Of a stretch of DNA of 14,929 nucleotides, positions 1 to 7,133 are shown piece by piece. The DNA comes from Acidilobaceae archaeon UBA158 (GTDB taxonomy: Archaea > Thermoproteota > Thermoprotei_A > Sulfolobales > Acidilobaceae): assembly GCA_002506595.1 (NCBI GenBank), contig DAXV01000022.1, forward strand, positions 37,841-52,769, read 5' to 3'. Made by a program: the position numbers and the translations under genes. The notes beneath the pieces are model-generated. The model had not been told where the DNA came from, ran no database searches, and saw only the letters and a program-made list of their open reading frames with translations. How positions within the stretch are numbered: the stretch's first letter is position 1; every line of letters begins with the position of its first letter.

Positions 1-1392
1 GAAGATCCTCCAGGATTACAATGGATAGCCGGAAACTTCTCCTTGGAATATCCATATTATAAGGTATCTTATACCTCAGTTCCAGGTGCAGGTGGAACTG
101 TAGCACAATTCGTCATATTGGGTATGATACAGGCACAAAAACCACCTAATTCATTCCAAGCTCACTATTCACCTGTTATGTGGTCATATGTTGAGGTAAT
201 GCCTCAATTAGGCAAAGATTTTGTAAACTTCACCCCAATAGCTCAACAAAATGGATTATTTAAATTAGCTGTAAGAGAAGGCTTATTGGCAGGTATGTTT
301 AATGGAACAATGTTCTCATTACCTTTAGAAGTTCATAGAGGCGTCTTACTTTACTATAATCCACAATTATTAAGAAAATATAATATATCATATCCAATAA
401 TGACAGTTCAACAATTAATAAATGACACTGAATACTTAGCATCAAAAGGTGTAACAAATATATGGGTAGTCCCAGGCGGAGATGGCGGATGGGATCAATT
501 AAACCTATGGGAAGATATACTATTAGGATTGGCCTCGGAAGAATATGGCCCTGCTGGAGGTGCTAAAATATATAACGAAATTATGTATGGAGTTATAAAT
601 CTAAGTGATCCAAATATACAGGCATTGATTAACCAAACAGATTATGACTTCTTATTATTAACAAAATATGACTATTCTGGTTGGCAAACAGGTACTTGGT
701 CGTCAGGATTAGCTGATATTATAAATGGACAAGCATTCTTCCAGGCAAATGGTAACTGGGTTACAGAATATGCGCATATATGGTATCATGTTAATGCATA
801 TGCGCCAGTAGCTCCATATACAAATTGGACTAATATTACATTAATGGAACAGCCGTTCCCAGGAACATGGGGTAACTATGCAATTAACATAGACTCTATG
901 GCAGTACCATCAGTTTATAACCCATATATGCAAGCAGCAATCACATTTGCTAAGTTCTGGGATTCATATAATGGAATGGAGATATGGACATCAAGTGGCA
1001 AAGGAGTTGAATTATGGAGTAATGGTACAGATTTCTATCCAACAACAGCTCAATGGTATGATTATGTGTCATTAAAGAACTTATCAGTAAATGATCCAGC
1101 TGCATTCACAATAGATCCAAGCGATGAATCATTGTTTACAGATACATTCTCATCAATGATATCACAAACATTAGCTCTTCAAGAAGGTGGAACAGCCTAT
1201 ATACCAACGTTTAATTCACAGTTTGCATCTATTATGCATCAACAATGTGAAGAATGGCAAACTGCAGCAGAAAACGGATTTGGATTCTTAGGTATGAAAG
1301 GAGAACCCTTTGCTAATTATCTACCTCCATGGGTTAACCCAACAACATATACATATATGTCGAATTATACATGCCCAACCTATACCTGGTAA
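1..1392 (+). CDS. ABC transporter solute-binding protein, family 1 (sugar type), 5'-truncated
   Basis: Extracellular binding protein that captures a solute, probably a sugar or oligosaccharide, and delivers it to the two permeases encoded next. The frame is open from base 1 (first codons read EDPPGL), so the true start, signal peptide and any membrane anchor lie outside the window; the TTG at 43 is only an internal codon. The segment PLEVHRGVLLYYNPQLLRKY is the typical family-1 pattern in which the closed lobe reads 'YYN..L..KY'. The visible 463 residues carry 12 N-x-S/T sequons and are rich in Tyr and Trp, as expected of a glycosylated crenarchaeal surface protein. Two Cys near the C-terminus (HQQCEEW and NYTCPTY) could form a disulfide. 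The gene ends with TAA and is followed by T-rich DNA. The order binding protein-permease-permease resembles the Sulfolobus glucose transporter layout, but the substrate cannot be read from sequence alone. Confidence 0.85.
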   Translation, partial: EDPPGLQWIAGNFSLEYPYYKVSYTSVPGAGGTVAQFVILGMIQAQKPPNSFQAHYSPVMWSYVEVMPQLGKDFVNFTPIAQQNGLFKLAVREGLLAGMFNGTMFSLPLEVHRGVLLYYNPQLLRKYNISYPIMTVQQLINDTEYLASKGVTNIWVVPGGDGGWDQLNLWEDILLGLASEEYGPAGGAKIYNEIMYGVINLSDPNIQALINQTDYDFLLLTKYDYSGWQTGTWSSGLADIINGQAFFQANGNWVTEYAHIWYHVNAYAPVAPYTNWTNITLMEQPFPGTWGNYAINIDSMAVPSVYNPYMQAAITFAKFWDSYNGMEIWTSSGKGVELWSNGTDFYPTTAQWYDYVSLKNLSVNDPAAFTIDPSDESLFTDTFSSMISQTLALQEGGTAYIPTFNSQFASIMHQQCEEWQTAAENGFGFLGMKGEPFANYLPPWVNPTTYTYMSNYTCPTYTW

Positions 1393-1397
1393 TCTAA

Positions 1398-1435
1398 TTT
1401 TTTTATATTCACCTTAATCTATTTTTTAATTTTTG
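1398..1435 (+). terminator. T-rich terminator after the binding-protein gene
   Basis: Runs of seven T (1398-1404), six T (1422-1427) and four T (1431-1434) begin six bases after the stop codon. Archaeal RNA polymerase terminates on T-rich DNA without needing a hairpin. Partial termination here would give more binding protein than permease, a common arrangement in ABC operons. This is inferred from composition in an AT-rich genome, so confidence is moderate. Confidence 0.4.
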
Positions 1436-1452
1436 TATTCAAAATGTTATGG

Positions 1453-1500
1453 ATATATTTATTAACGTTTTAATACGATAAAGATTACAGAGGGGTAATT
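1453..1500 (+). promoter_or_regulatory. Possible promoter and ribosome binding site of the permease genes
   Basis: A TATA-like ATATATTTATTA (1453-1464) lies about 40 bases before the permease ATG at 1501, leaving room for a start of transcription near 1485 and a short leader. That leader would contain GAGGGGT (1490-1496), a partial match to the archaeal Shine-Dalgarno GAGGTGAT, four bases before the ATG. TATA-like strings are frequent here by chance, so the promoter is tentative; the ribosome binding site supports the chosen start. Confidence 0.35.
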
Positions 1501-2361
1501 ATGAAAAAACAAGCATATTTGATGGTTATACCAACGCTATTCTTTTCAGGATTACTGCTATTCACTATTGTATGGAATATATGGTTATCATTTCAGAATT
1601 CATCAATTTTAGTTCATAAACCAAAATTTGTCGGCTTAGCTACATATCAATATCTTTTTTCACAATATTTCTTTAAAATATCAACAATGCATACATTAGT
1701 ATTTACTGTTGGGTTAGTCGCAGTAGGTAATGTTTTAGGATTACTTTTCGCGGGATTGCTTTATTTTATACCAAATAATGTACAGCGTTCAATTTATCTA
1801 TCAATATTTATATATCCATTGGCAATAGCCTCATCAACTAGCGCGTTGATATGGGAATGGTTATTAAATCCAACTATTGGAATTGATTGGCTATTAAAAT
1901 TAATGCATTTACCTGCTCCTTATTGGCTAGGAACATCAAATATGTCATTAGTTTCAATGATTATGATAGAGGTATGGGCTTATACCGGGTTAGCCGCATT
2001 ATTTTACTTGGCTTCTTTTATGAATATTGATAAATCAATTATAGAAGCAGCTAGAATAGACCACGCAAGCGATTTAAAAATATTGTTTAGAATATTAATT
2101 CCTAATTCGATGAATGGTTTCATTATTTCTACTGCTTTACTATTTTTATTCTCATTTAGGATATTTACAATACCATTTGTGCTTGGAGGATCGGCGACTT
2201 CGCCCACTCTGATGACTTACGTTATGTATGTTTATAATTTATTTATATCAGAATATTTCTCAGCATCTGCGGCTATGGCTGTAATAGTAACACTTATTGC
2301 AGCGGCGGTTATATTGCCATTCGCAATATTAGGATTGATGAAATGGGTTTTCAGAAGGTGA
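1501..2361 (+). CDS. ABC transporter permease, MalF/UgpA type
   Basis: Integral membrane subunit that, with the following permease, forms the translocation pore for the solute bound by the upstream protein. The 286 residues are strongly hydrophobic, with about six membrane segments (around 7-30, 65-90, 97-118, 148-172, 205-228, 255-280). The cytoplasmic coupling loop that docks on the ATPase is EAARIDHASDLK...ILIP, residues 182-201. The usual EAA-x3-G pattern has a Gly after IDx; here that position is His188, whereas the partner permease keeps Gly. The start at ATG 1501 is supported by GAGGGGT just upstream. The stop TGA (2359-2361) is embedded in the Shine-Dalgarno site of the next gene, so the two permeases are likely translationally coupled. 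Assignment to the binding-protein-dependent permease family is firm; the substrate is unknown. Confidence 0.9.
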   Translation: MKKQAYLMVIPTLFFSGLLLFTIVWNIWLSFQNSSILVHKPKFVGLATYQYLFSQYFFKISTMHTLVFTVGLVAVGNVLGLLFAGLLYFIPNNVQRSIYLSIFIYPLAIASSTSALIWEWLLNPTIGIDWLLKLMHLPAPYWLGTSNMSLVSMIMIEVWAYTGLAALFYLASFMNIDKSIIEAARIDHASDLKILFRILIPNSMNGFIISTALLFLFSFRIFTIPFVLGGSATSPTLMTYVMYVYNLFISEYFSASAAMAVIVTLIAAAVILPFAILGLMKWVFRR

Positions 2362-2362
2362 T
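2357..2362 (+). promoter_or_regulatory. Ribosome binding site overlapping the upstream stop codon
   Basis: GGTGAT is a perfect match to the archaeal anti-Shine-Dalgarno core and sits five bases before ATG 2368. It includes the TGA stop of the preceding permease. It fixes the start of the second permease at 2368 rather than at the later Met codon (residue 7). Confidence 0.75.
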
Positions 2363-2367
2363 GAATT

Positions 2368-3282
2368 ATGGTTAAGAATGAAAACATGAAAAATAGTTAT
2401 AAGCATGAAAGGTATTATGTAAGAGTTATAAAGTATGCAATTTTGCAAATAATAGCTGCAATACTAATAATATTATGGTTAATGCCACTTTATGCATTAT
2501 TTGTAGGAGGATTAAAATCAAATATCGCAGCAGCAGCAACACCTGCTTTACTTCCACCATCAAAACCAAGCGGAGATGCATATTATTTTGTCTGGAAAGG
2601 ATTTGGCGGTATCTATGGATTAATTGGATTGGAGTATCCTTTGTTGAGAGAGATATTAATTGCTGTGCCAGTAGCAGCTTTAGCAACATTTTTAGGAGCC
2701 ATGGGTGCATATTTCTTCTATATAATTATGAATAGACATTTTGTTTTAAGCACAATAGGATTTGCTATTATATCTTTAGCCACTTATTTGCCTGTAGAAA
2801 CAACAACAGTTCCTTTAATTCAAATAGTTTCATCATTACATATTTATAATACATATTATGGAGTTATAATAGCATATTTAATGTTTTACATACCAATGTC
2901 AGCGTTATTAATGTCAATTTTTATGCCATCGATTCCTAATTATTTGCTAGAAGCAGCAAAAATAGATGGCGCTAGTGATTGGAAAGTATTTTGGAAGGTA
3001 ATGATGCCATTATTAGTTCCAGGATTTTTATCAACATTTATATTTACATTTTTACAAATATGGAACAATTTCTTCATTCCTATATTATTGATTTCTAATC
3101 CTCATCTAATGCTTTTATCTATTGCTGTAAGGCAATATGCTGGAGGATATGCAATTATATATAATAGGTCATTTGCAGCAGGTGTTGTAGGTTCAATTGT
3201 ACCTTTAGTAGTGTTTATCTTCTTAGGTAGATATTTCATAAGAGGTTTAGCTGCTTTAGGAGGAGGAGCGAAAGGGGTATAA
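2368..3282 (+). CDS. ABC transporter permease, MalG type
   Basis: Second membrane subunit of the sugar-type ABC importer. The 304 residues begin with a basic, cytoplasmic N-terminus (1-23) and contain about six membrane segments (around 24-48, 96-120, 127-146, 164-188, 215-240, 268-292). The EAA coupling loop is canonical, EAAKIDGASDWKVFW...MMP at residues 195-214, with Gly201 present. A periplasmic-side loop after the first helix (50-90) is a usual MalG feature. The gene starts six bases after the end of the previous permease, behind a perfect GGTGAT site. It ends at a convergent junction with pyrD, and no ATPase gene follows. The transporter must therefore use an ATPase encoded upstream of the window or elsewhere, or one shared among several importers. 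Family assignment is firm. Confidence 0.9.
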   Translation: MVKNENMKNSYKHERYYVRVIKYAILQIIAAILIILWLMPLYALFVGGLKSNIAAAATPALLPPSKPSGDAYYFVWKGFGGIYGLIGLEYPLLREILIAVPVAALATFLGAMGAYFFYIIMNRHFVLSTIGFAIISLATYLPVETTTVPLIQIVSSLHIYNTYYGVIIAYLMFYIPMSALLMSIFMPSIPNYLLEAAKIDGASDWKVFWKVMMPLLVPGFLSTFIFTFLQIWNNFFIPILLISNPHLMLLSIAVRQYAGGYAIIYNRSFAAGVVGSIVPLVVFIFLGRYFIRGLAALGGGAKGV

Positions 3283-3301
3283 ATTTAGAATATTAGATTT
3301 C

Positions 3302-3326
3302 AAAATATTTCAATAAATATTTTTTA
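3302..3326 (+). terminator. A/T hairpin terminator of the ABC operon
   Basis: AAAATATTT (3302-3310) and AAATATTTT (3315-3323) form a perfect 9-bp stem around the loop CAAT, and a run of six T (3320-3325) overlaps the right arm. It lies 19 bases after the permease stop and overlaps the stop codon of the convergent pyrD gene. All pairs are A-T, so at high growth temperature the U-run may matter more than the hairpin. Confidence 0.5.
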
Positions 3327-4236
3327 TTTGATTATTGCATTTTACATTTAGGCTATTTATAATTCCAGGACCTAAATATAAAATTGCAGTATAAATTTCC
3401 GCTGCATTAGCGTATTGTAATATTTCATTAAGTTGCTTACAACTCATAATCCCACCAACGCCAATAATCGGTATTTCGTTTCCGGCTAATTCTCTAGCTT
3501 TTTTAACCATTACTTTTGAAAGCTTGTATAGTAAAATTCCGCTTAAGCCTCCTCTTTTTACGCTTATTCTATTGTCTTCTATTGGTAAGGTATTTGATAA
3601 GACTAAGCCAAAGCCTTCTTTACTGGCAATTTTTACATATTCATTTATATTAAATCCAGGGCCTATTTTAATGAAAATCTGTTTTTTAGATGATGTTAAT
3701 GTAGGAATAATATCTTTCCATTTACCTTTATATGTTGGACTTGATAAATTAATTTCTATTCCCTGTATGTTTTCGCTAGAATATTTATTTAAATAAATTA
3801 TTTGTTCTTCTATTTCGAAAAGATTAAATCCTGCGACACTTATAAAAATTGGATAATTTATCTTTGAGATTCTAGATAATACTATAGGCAAACCATCATT
3901 ATTTAATCCCATAGCATTAACCATTGAATAAGGCATAATTCTAGCAACTCTTGGAGGTTTGTTTCCAATTCTTTTCTTTGGAGTAGTCGAGCCTATTACA
4001 ATAAATCCTGGATTAAAATGAGATAAGAATTTAGCATATTTTCCATTTTTATCTAATCCAGCTGCAATACCAACTTTTCCACAAACCTTAGCTGAACCTA
4101 TTTCATATTTTTGCTCACATTTCCCTTCTGGTAATGGAATAGAAAAAATTAAATGGCCTAATTTCATAGTTATCTCTGGATGAACATATTTGACGCTTTT
4201 TGAAATCAAGCTCATCATTGATTCTGCTACGCTCAT
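3310..4236 (-). CDS. pyrD: Dihydroorotate dehydrogenase, class-2-like
   Basis: Flavoprotein oxidising dihydroorotate to orotate, the fourth step of de novo pyrimidine synthesis; class 2 enzymes are membrane-associated and pass electrons to quinone. The 308 residues start with a short helical region (about 5-31) like the quinone-binding N-terminus, then an FMN-binding TIM barrel: AGLDKNG (59-65), PPRVARI (94-100), NAMGLNNDG (107-115), NLSSP (163-167, with Ser166 at the class-2 catalytic-base position), SNT (214-216), GGLSG (229-233), GVGGI (259-263) and IYTAILYLGPGI (281-292). Class 1 enzymes have Cys instead of that Ser. The usual Asn after SSP, which contacts orotate, is Thr168. At 308 residues it is shorter than bacterial class 2 enzymes (about 336). 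The ATG at 4236 has GAGTGA upstream. It stands alone, convergent with the ABC operon and divergent from the C-x2-C gene. The family is secure; a Ser-containing class 1 variant is less likely given the DKNG and NNDG motifs. Confidence 0.88.
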   Translation of the reverse strand: MSVAESMMSLISKSVKYVHPEITMKLGHLIFSIPLPEGKCEQKYEIGSAKVCGKVGIAAGLDKNGKYAKFLSHFNPGFIVIGSTTPKKRIGNKPPRVARIMPYSMVNAMGLNNDGLPIVLSRISKINYPIFISVAGFNLFEIEEQIIYLNKYSSENIQGIEINLSSPTYKGKWKDIIPTLTSSKKQIFIKIGPGFNINEYVKIASKEGFGLVLSNTLPIEDNRISVKRGGLSGILLYKLSKVMVKKARELAGNEIPIIGVGGIMSCKQLNEILQYANAAEIYTAILYLGPGIINSLNVKCNNQIKNIY

Positions 4237-4374
4237 TTTTTTTCACTCAATTATTTTTATTGATTATAGAAATTAAAATTAAAGATGATTTTATTTATTT
4301 GATTAATCATATAGCTTTGACTTAATTATATTTAAATTTATAAATCTTGTTAAAATATATTAATATGAGATACT
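4237..4374. promoter_or_regulatory. Divergent promoter region between pyrD and the C-x2-C gene
   Basis: This 138-base spacer serves two divergent genes. On the plus strand, TTTAAATTTATAAAT (4331-4345) is a strong TATA-like element centred about 28 bases before the likely transcription start near 4366, giving a leader of under ten bases for the gene at 4375. On the minus strand the spacer holds TATA-like A/T runs and the weak ribosome site GAGTGA just before pyrD. No clear operator dyad was seen. Confidence 0.5.
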
Positions 4375-4653
4375 ATGAACAATGATGATTCAAATAAGAT
4401 AAGAAAAGCTATAATAAAATATAATAAATACAGGGCACCAGAAGCAATAGCAAAAGTTATAAAAAATGAGGATAACTTAGTTTATGTTAAAATTGAAGGT
4501 ACATTTTGTGAAACATGTGGATTATATGATTGGATAGAGGATTTAAAATATGTATTTGAAGAATATGGCTTATCTTCAGATATTATTGATATAAAAGACG
4601 ATGATCCTTCTTTTGATTACAGAATAGCAGTTTTTAAAATTAAAAATAAATAA
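4375..4653 (+). CDS. Small acidic C-x2-C protein, function unknown
   Basis: A 92-residue soluble protein I do not recognise by name. It begins with a basic helix (RKAIIKYNKYRAPEAIAK, residues 10-27), followed by predicted beta strands (VYVKIEG, 36-42) leading into FCETCGLYDW (44-53). This is a C-x2-C pair (Cys45, Cys48) flanked by aromatics, then a helix (IEDLKYVFEEYG) and an acidic tail region with DDDPSFDY (75-82). The tidy alternation of secondary structure, codon use like its neighbours and a good TATA box upstream argue that it is real. The pattern resembles small conserved crenarchaeal proteins, and the cysteines could bind metal or be redox active; both ideas are inference. With a single Cys pair, zinc binding would need a dimer or other ligands. 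Its stop codon directly abuts the stop of the convergent hydrolase gene. Confidence 0.75.
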   Translation: MNNDDSNKIRKAIIKYNKYRAPEAIAKVIKNEDNLVYVKIEGTFCETCGLYDWIEDLKYVFEEYGLSSDIIDIKDDDPSFDYRIAVFKIKNK

Positions 4654-5556
4654 TTATTTTGTGATTTTCCATTTTATATTATTATCATTAATTGCCTCTA
4701 TTATACCTTGTTGCCTTAAACAAGAAATGTAGCCTCTTATTGTGTTTTCTGCGAGTAAATATACACCAATGCTCGGCTCTTCACTTTTATATATAGATGT
4801 TAATTTCTGCGTTATTGATGATAAACACATGGGTTCCTTTAATAATTCTTCAATTTCTTCCTCAATTTCAGTAATTTTCTTAATATTACTTTCTATTAGT
4901 TGAGAGGCCTCAGAGCTTTTTACTACAGGTCCATGCGAAGGTACAATAACTTCAACTTTTGGTAACAAATTTAAAATTAATTTAAGACTTTCAACAGATT
5001 TACATGGATATTGATGATAAGGTATTCCATATTTAGATAGTACTTTATCTCCAAATAATGAATCAGCTGTATATAAAACGCCATCTGGCGTTATTATTCC
5101 TAATTGGCCTTGAGTATGACCAGGCAATTGAATTAATTGCAATGGACCAAAGTTTGTTTGATTTGTATTTATTAATATTGTTGGATTTATTGCCTTTGCT
5201 TTAAATGGTAAAATATCATCTTCATAGTTTAATAGATATCCAAATGTAAGAAGAGCTCTAAGACTTGGATCTCTAACTGCTGGTGCATCTGTTTCAGAAA
5301 CAGCTATTTCATCTACAGAAAATCCCTCTCCGAGAACTGCTATATGGTCACTATGATAATGTGTAATCAGCGCTATAGTTTTTTTGGGATTTAATTTATT
5401 TAGCATTGATTTTAGCTCTTTAACCCTTTTAGATCCTTGACCAGGGTCTATTATGTATACATTACTTTCTTCATCTTTATAAAATAATGTTGCTGGACTT
5501 CCTTTATATAAAAAAGTGTTTCCTTTAATATTTTCTAATCCCACTTTAACACCCAT
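4654..5556 (-). CDS. Metallo-beta-lactamase-fold hydrolase with C-terminal winged-helix-like domain
   Basis: Probable cytoplasmic metal-dependent hydrolase of the glyoxalase-II/LACTB2-like branch. The metal-binding residues are all visible: THYHSDH (residues 65-71, giving His66, His68, Asp70, His71), PGHT (His147), TADS (Asp165) and PSHGP (His208). No N-terminal signal is present. Residues about 222-300 follow the fold with a helix rich in Glu and Lys, then helix-turn-helix-like segments and a short beta wing (GIIEAINDNNIKWKITK at the end), as in LACTB2-type enzymes whose C-terminal winged helix helps bind nucleic acid or substrate. The substrate cannot be stated: thioesterase, RNase or lactonase activity are all possible in this superfamily. 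The gene looks leaderless, with an A/T-rich TATA-like element (5576-5585, minus strand) about 24 bases before the ATG and no ribosome site. Its stop codon abuts the stop of the plus-strand C-x2-C gene. Confidence 0.85.
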   Translation of the reverse strand: MGVKVGLENIKGNTFLYKGSPATLFYKDEESNVYIIDPGQGSKRVKELKSMLNKLNPKKTIALITHYHSDHIAVLGEGFSVDEIAVSETDAPAVRDPSLRALLTFGYLLNYEDDILPFKAKAINPTILINTNQTNFGPLQLIQLPGHTQGQLGIITPDGVLYTADSLFGDKVLSKYGIPYHQYPCKSVESLKLILNLLPKVEVIVPSHGPVVKSSEASQLIESNIKKITEIEEEIEELLKEPMCLSSITQKLTSIYKSEEPSIGVYLLAENTIRGYISCLRQQGIIEAINDNNIKWKITK

Positions 5557-6040
5557 TTAGCAAAATATGCAATAAAATTAATAAATATGTCTTAACAAAA
5601 TTATTTACTAATTTTTTAGAGCAACAAAAGTTAAGGTCATTATCAGTTTCGCAAGAGGCAATTTATATTACATTATTGCAATAGCAGCGATATGTGTCAT
5701 TTCACATCTACATGGGGTAAAAATATGTGGATTATAGAATGTTATTCTAGTAATTTTATTTACTTTTTATAAAAAATTGAACTTTTTGGTTATTTATTTT
5801 TCTCTTAAGCTATCAGATATTTTAATCATTACTTATTTACCCTTATAAAAATTAGACTAGAAATTATATATTAGAAAATCTTTTAGAAATTTTGATAGTT
5901 TCTAACATTGGTTTATCATAGATTAAAATTTTTGTATATCTTAAAAATTACTTTATTCATTTCATTTATTCGTTTATGTAAAATGCATTGAATTATTTAT
6001 AATGGTAAATATCTAATAAATTTATCAAATCTTAATGATA
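5557..6040. other. AT-rich intergenic stretch without a confident gene
   Basis: Except for the left edge (the hydrolase promoter), most of this region is very AT-rich and stop-dense. The exception is about 5633-5730, which has a GC content closer to the coding regions. There, a stop-free plus-strand frame from 5612 to a TAG near 5737 reads SFARGNLYYIIAIAAICV in its middle (about 41 codons) but has no start codon. It may be a decayed gene fragment or chance. The region also holds the palindrome TATTGCAATA (5674-5683), the small inverted repeat ATGTG/CACAT (5692-5696 and 5703-5707), and TTAGAAA/TTTCTAA (5883-5889 and 5899-5905). No tRNA shape, box C/D motif or GC-rich structured RNA was recognised. 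Confidence 0.5.
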
Positions 6041-6075
6041 AGAAGAAAAGGCAAACTTCGCCTTTTAAGGCGGAG
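6041..6075 (-). terminator. Terminator with two alternative hairpins after the RCK gene
   Basis: AAAAGGC (6046-6052) and GCCTTTT (6060-6066) form a perfect 7-bp stem with a 7-base loop. An overlapping alternative pairs 6056-6062 with 6069-6075 around a 6-base loop; on the minus strand it contains one C-A mismatch, on the plus strand a G-U pair. Read on the minus strand, the structure starts eight bases after the stop codon at 6084 and leads into a T-rich tail (TTTTCTTCTTATC). This fits a terminator for the RCK gene. The shared GCC block makes the two stems mutually exclusive. Confidence 0.5.
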
Positions 6076-6083
6076 TAATCATA

Positions 6084-7133
6084 TTAGGTATGAGATTTAT
6101 TTGAAGTACACATTTCCTTTAATATATCGAATTTAGAAGGATCTCCTAAAATTACAAAACCATCTCCTGCCTCAAGTTTAGTATCCTTAGAAAAATATGG
6201 AGTAAAATTACTTCCTTTTTGAATTAAAATAGGTAATAGTTCATTAGGAATATCAGATATTTTTATACCATCACATCTAGATCCTTTTTCTACATAAAAG
6301 AATCCTAATGCATAACCATGTCTTTTAAGTATATGTGAACTACCTTCTACGGATTCTAAAAGTATTCCTCCAATATTATTTGATAACGCTAGGCTAGCCA
6401 ATGCCCTACTAATAAAACTCCTTATTCTTATAACTTGATAGGCTCCGGCAGCTTTAAAGACGTCAGCTAGGTTTTCATTATGAATTACAACAACAATCCT
6501 AGCATTTGAATTTAATTGTTTAGTTCTTAAAAGTGCTGTCATATTTTCCAAATCGTTATCTAACACTATTAATACTACAGAAGCTTCTTGTATGCCAGAA
6601 TTTTTCAATTCTATTTCGCTTAGCGGATTGCCAATTATAACACGTGGAGATGATATTTTTCTTGCTGTTTCTTCACTTTTTACAATCATTATATAATCTG
6701 CCTTCATTCTATCAAGTTCTTCAGCGAGTTCTGGCATATCACCCAATATAACTATATGATCTTTCATATGTGCAGCTCTCCATCTAGCTCTTGCATCTAT
6801 CCACACAGTTCTTCTAGATAATGTTAAAATTATACCGGTTATTAAAGTTGTATAGATTGCAACTGATGAACTAACTAATATAGTTAGAAATATTTTTTCT
6901 AACGGTGGCATTTCATTTAAACTTGGTATATATAAGCCGATAGTTGTTATGAGGCCTATAGAAGCATAAACTGCTGAAATTATATCAAGATGCTGATAAT
7001 ATATGAAAACTTCAGATGTCATTATTATAACAACTGCTATTGCAATAAGTTGTGGCAGGATTCTGGATAATATGCTATAAGGAGCAAATATAACTTCTAA
7101 TATATCTAGTAGCCATTTTTGTTTTGTTCTCAT
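6084..7133 (-). CDS. Two-TM pore protein with RCK/TrkA domains, non-canonical filter
   Basis: Membrane protein with the architecture of an RCK-gated potassium channel. Two hydrophobic segments (about 22-46 and 79-106) flank a pore-helix-like loop (51-70). They are followed by a TrkA-N Rossmann domain (about 125-235) and a TrkA-C-like domain (about 262-335, ending EAGDGFVILGDP). The loop reads ITTIGLYIP, so TIGLY (64-68) stands where K+ channels have TVGYG. The first Rossmann strand is HIVILGDMPELAEEL (126-140), lacking the usual GxGxxG dinucleotide loop, although a second acidic-rich segment (IVLDND, 189-194) is kept. The start ATG at 7133 is backed by GGTGA four bases upstream. It is divergent from the DNA repair operon and followed by a hairpin terminator. 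A pore with altered selectivity, or a sensor derived from a channel, are both possible. The family is fairly sure, the function is not. Confidence 0.8.
   Translation of the reverse strand: MRTKQKWLLDILEVIFAPYSILSRILPQLIAIAVVIIMTSEVFIYYQHLDIISAVYASIGLITTIGLYIPSLNEMPPLEKIFLTILVSSSVAIYTTLITGIILTLSRRTVWIDARARWRAAHMKDHIVILGDMPELAEELDRMKADYIMIVKSEETARKISSPRVIIGNPLSEIELKNSGIQEASVVLIVLDNDLENMTALLRTKQLNSNARIVVVIHNENLADVFKAAGAYQVIRIRSFISRALASLALSNNIGGILLESVEGSSHILKRHGYALGFFYVEKGSRCDGIKISDIPNELLPILIQKGSNFTPYFSKDTKLEAGDGFVILGDPSKFDILKEMCTSNKSHT

Noticed and set aside
43..45. TTG at 43 as the start of the solute-binding protein
   Set aside because: The frame is open to base 1 and a binding protein needs a signal peptide, which is not present after 43; it is an internal codon of a truncated gene.
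2426..2735. Open frames on both strands inside the second permease gene
   Set aside because: Low-complexity shadows of the permease; their translations show no fold or motif, while the permease frame has conserved EAA and membrane segments.
3524..3796. Plus-strand 90-codon frame opposite pyrD
   Set aside because: It lies antisense to strongly conserved pyrD motifs and lacks any recognisable domain or start signals.
5871..5949. Several A/T inverted repeats (TTAGAAA/TTTCTAA and AATTTTT/AAAAATT) considered as structured RNA
   Set aside because: Stems contain almost no G-C pairs, and such repeats are expected by chance in DNA of this composition; a thermophile RNA would normally be GC-rich.
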